64,000 nucleotides of DNA from BRH-c54 sp036567945 (GTDB lineage Bacteria > Bacteroidota > Bacteroidia > Flavobacteriales_E > Vicingaceae), in contig DATCTM010000082.1 of NCBI GenBank assembly GCA_036567945.1, positions 6,280 to 70,279 on the forward strand, given 5' to 3'. Below the pieces are notes generated by a model that searched no databases, was not told the origin of the DNA, and saw only the letters and a program-made list of their open reading frames with translations. The position numbers and the translations under genes are program-made. Below, piece after piece: positions 62,498 to 64,000 of the stretch; position 1 is the stretch's first letter; each line of letters opens with the position of its first letter.

Positions 62498-63040
62498 ATG
62501 CTAAAAAAAATTAAACTTAATATAGCTCAGTTCTTACTAAACAAAAAGAATAAAAACTTTATAAGAAAAGTTAGGGCTATTGGTTTGGACAGAGCCATAG
62601 AAATAGGAATTATTTATGATGCTACCAACAGAATGGAATATGAAGCGGTAAAAAAATTAACCAACTACCTTATTGAAGAAAGAAAAAAAGTGGCTACACT
62701 TGGCTATATCAATTCTAAAAAAGGTTCAGAATTAATGTCTCCTCACCTACATTATCGTTATTTCGACAATAATAATCTATCAAAATTAATGATTCCTAAA
62801 GGAAATGAAGTAGATAAGTTTATTGCTACTCCTTTTCAGATTTTAATAGACCTCACCATGTCCGATTGTTTCCCAAACAAGTATATTACCACACTTTCTA
62901 ATGCTCGTTTTAAGGTTGGTTCTTGTGGTGACTACAGAGATGAAGCTTGTGACTTAACCATTGCATTAAAAGAAAACAAATCTATCGATCAGCTCATCCT
63001 TCAAATAAAACATTATTTAAAGATGATTAATGCGAATTAA
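62498..63040 (+). CDS. DUF6913 protein
   Basis: 180 residues, no signal. The pattern IGIIYDATNRMEYEAVKKLTNYL, VATLGYINSKK, HYRYFDNNNLSKLM and DLTMSDCFPNKYITTLSNARFKVG matches DUF6913, a Bacteroidota family of unknown function. It starts 17 bases after the SDR gene. Confidence 0.75.
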   Translation: MLKKIKLNIAQFLLNKKNKNFIRKVRAIGLDRAIEIGIIYDATNRMEYEAVKKLTNYLIEERKKVATLGYINSKKGSELMSPHLHYRYFDNNNLSKLMIPKGNEVDKFIATPFQILIDLTMSDCFPNKYITTLSNARFKVGSCGDYRDEACDLTIALKENKSIDQLILQIKHYLKMINAN

Positions 63041-63073
63041 AAGCATTTAAAAGTCAAATTTGTTTTTTAACCT

Positions 63074-63081
63074 TATTTTTG
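63074..63081 (+). promoter_or_regulatory. Promoter -7 element of the lactate dehydrogenase gene
   Basis: TATTTTTG matches TAnnTTTG, 27 bases upstream of the ATG at 63108. Confidence 0.45.
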
Positions 63082-63107
63082 ATTTTCATAATTCTTACCC
63101 TTAAAAT

Positions 63108-64000
63108 ATGAAAGTATTAGCCTATAGCACGCATGGTTTTGACCAACCTTTTTTAGAAGAAGCCGCAAAAAATAAACATCAATTTAGTTTTACAAAAAAA
63201 TCACTAAACGAAGATACTGTTGAAATGGCGAAAGGTTATGATGCTGTTGCTTTATTTACTAATGATATTGCCTCTGTAAAAATTATTGAAAAACTCGCTG
63301 ATTACCAAGTTAAATACATTACCCTTCGCTCTGTTGGTTATGATCATGTTGACTTACAAAAAGCACAAGAACTAAAAATAAAAGTAGCCAACGTACCGGA
63401 ATATTCTCCCTATGCTATTGCAGAACATGGTGTAGCTTTACTTTTGGCACTCAATCGTAAACTACATAAAGCAGAAAGCCTTATCCAACTGCAAGATTTT
63501 AGATTAGATACACTTGTTGGCTTCGACCTAAACAATAAAACAGTCGGTGTTATCGGTACAGGAAAAATTGGTTTTGCTTTTGCCAAAATAATGAATGGTT
63601 TTGGTTGTAAACTATTAGCTTATGACCCTGTAGAAAATCCTTTGGCAAAAGAAATAAACATGGAATATACTTCTTTAGATTTTCTATTAAAAAACAGCGA
63701 TGTAGTTTCTTTAAATTGCCCGTTGAACGAGAAAACACATTACCTATTAGACAAAAAAGAATTTGCCAGCATGAAAAAAGGCTGCATATTGATTAATACT
63801 GCTAGAGGAGCTGTTGTTAATACTAATGCACTAATAGAAAGCATTGAAAATGAACATTTGGGTGGAGCATGTTTAGATGTGTATGAAAAAGAAAAAGGAT
63901 TATTTTTTAACGACCATAGAAACAGTATTTTAAAAGACCCTGTTTACAGCCGATTACGCGCTTTTCCAAATGTTATTATCACAGGACATCAGGCATTTTT
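63108..64000 (+). CDS. ldhA: D-lactate dehydrogenase (2-hydroxyacid dehydrogenase), 3' end outside window
   Basis: The frame from ATG 63108 runs open to the window edge, 297 codons of an expected 330 or so. The NAD-binding motif GVIGTGKIG is near 147; RSVGYDHVDL, the catalytic Arg in NTARGAVVNT near 231, and the catalytic His in ITGHQAF near 293 are all visible. The order fits D-lactate dehydrogenase (LdhA), which reduces pyruvate to D-lactate in the cytosol. Confidence 0.9.
   Translation, partial: MKVLAYSTHGFDQPFLEEAAKNKHQFSFTKKSLNEDTVEMAKGYDAVALFTNDIASVKIIEKLADYQVKYITLRSVGYDHVDLQKAQELKIKVANVPEYSPYAIAEHGVALLLALNRKLHKAESLIQLQDFRLDTLVGFDLNNKTVGVIGTGKIGFAFAKIMNGFGCKLLAYDPVENPLAKEINMEYTSLDFLLKNSDVVSLNCPLNEKTHYLLDKKEFASMKKGCILINTARGAVVNTNALIESIENEHLGGACLDVYEKEKGLFFNDHRNSILKDPVYSRLRAFPNVIITGHQAF

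Overview
The window is a 64 kb piece of an AT-rich chromosome of a Bacteroidota bacterium, most likely from the Flavobacteriia/Cytophagia side of the phylum. The evidence is: two secreted proteins ending in the gliding-motility-type (type B) C-terminal sorting domain of the type IX secretion system (T9SS); a PorE-like TPR/propeller/OmpA protein; a TonB-dependent receptor with a carboxypeptidase-regulatory-like N-terminus; many short lipoproteins; Bacteroidota-only domain families (DUF5606, DUF6913, DUF2279-like); and repeated use of the Bacteroidota promoter -7 element TAnnTTTG, several times with a TTG about 18-20 bases upstream. There is no plasmid, phage or insertion-sequence signature, no CRISPR array, and I saw no rRNA or tRNA gene.

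Layout. 1-7.3 kb (minus strand): the N-terminal part of a large two-component-regulator-propeller sensor that runs off the left edge, a DUF2279-like protein, a PorE-like OmpA protein, and recG. 7.4-9.5 kb: a Spy/CpxP-like periplasmic protein and an ABC-F ATPase. 9.6-11.5 kb (minus): a glycosyltransferase and panB. 11.7-18.6 kb (plus): a lipoprotein, a truncated-haemoglobin/small-protein/hemerythrin operon, a PrxQ-type peroxidase, recA, a TPR lipoprotein and an Uup-like ABC-F protein. 18.6-21.7 kb (minus): an SF2 helicase and a lipoprotein/outer-membrane-protein pair. 21.8-27.4 kb (plus): a THUMP-like methyltransferase, a Rieske-fold lipoprotein with altered ligands, and a 1280-residue T9SS cargo protein. 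27.4-31.6 kb (minus): priA and a second T9SS cargo protein. 31.8-44.1 kb (plus): TonB receptor, rplU-rpmA, serS, lipoprotein, TPR protein, DUF2752, nnrE/nnrD, DUF5606, M3 peptidase, and two small proteins. 44.2-49.1 kb (mostly minus): SpoIID-like protein, GlcNAc-kinase-like protein, aroA and aroB. 49.2-52.1 kb (plus): recF-DUF721-EI24-mqnA. 52.3-64 kb (plus): a PorE-like paralogue without OmpA, the complete MoxR/DUF58/BatA-BatB-BatC-BatD aerotolerance-type operon, a dienoyl-CoA-reductase-like SDR, DUF6913, and the start of a D-lactate dehydrogenase.

How the genes work together. Much of the window is housekeeping: replication and repair (recG, recA, priA, recF with a DUF721/DciA-like partner), translation (rplU, rpmA, serS, two ABC-F proteins), cofactor and aromatic biosynthesis (panB, aroB, aroA, mqnA, nnrE/D). 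The aroB-aroA block makes chorismate precursors and mqnA, about 2.3 kb away, diverts chorismate into the futalosine route to menaquinone. The accessory and less-described content is surface and stress related: T9SS cargo, lipoproteins, the haem/diiron gas-binding operon, and the Bat operon. I found no clear new multi-gene system. The best leads are the G8 and G7 homopolymer tracts in two exported or surface-sensing proteins, the Rieske-like protein whose promoter sits in an 18-base palindrome, the CxxC small protein inserted between haemoglobin and hemerythrin, and a possible decayed short gene near 43.4 kb.
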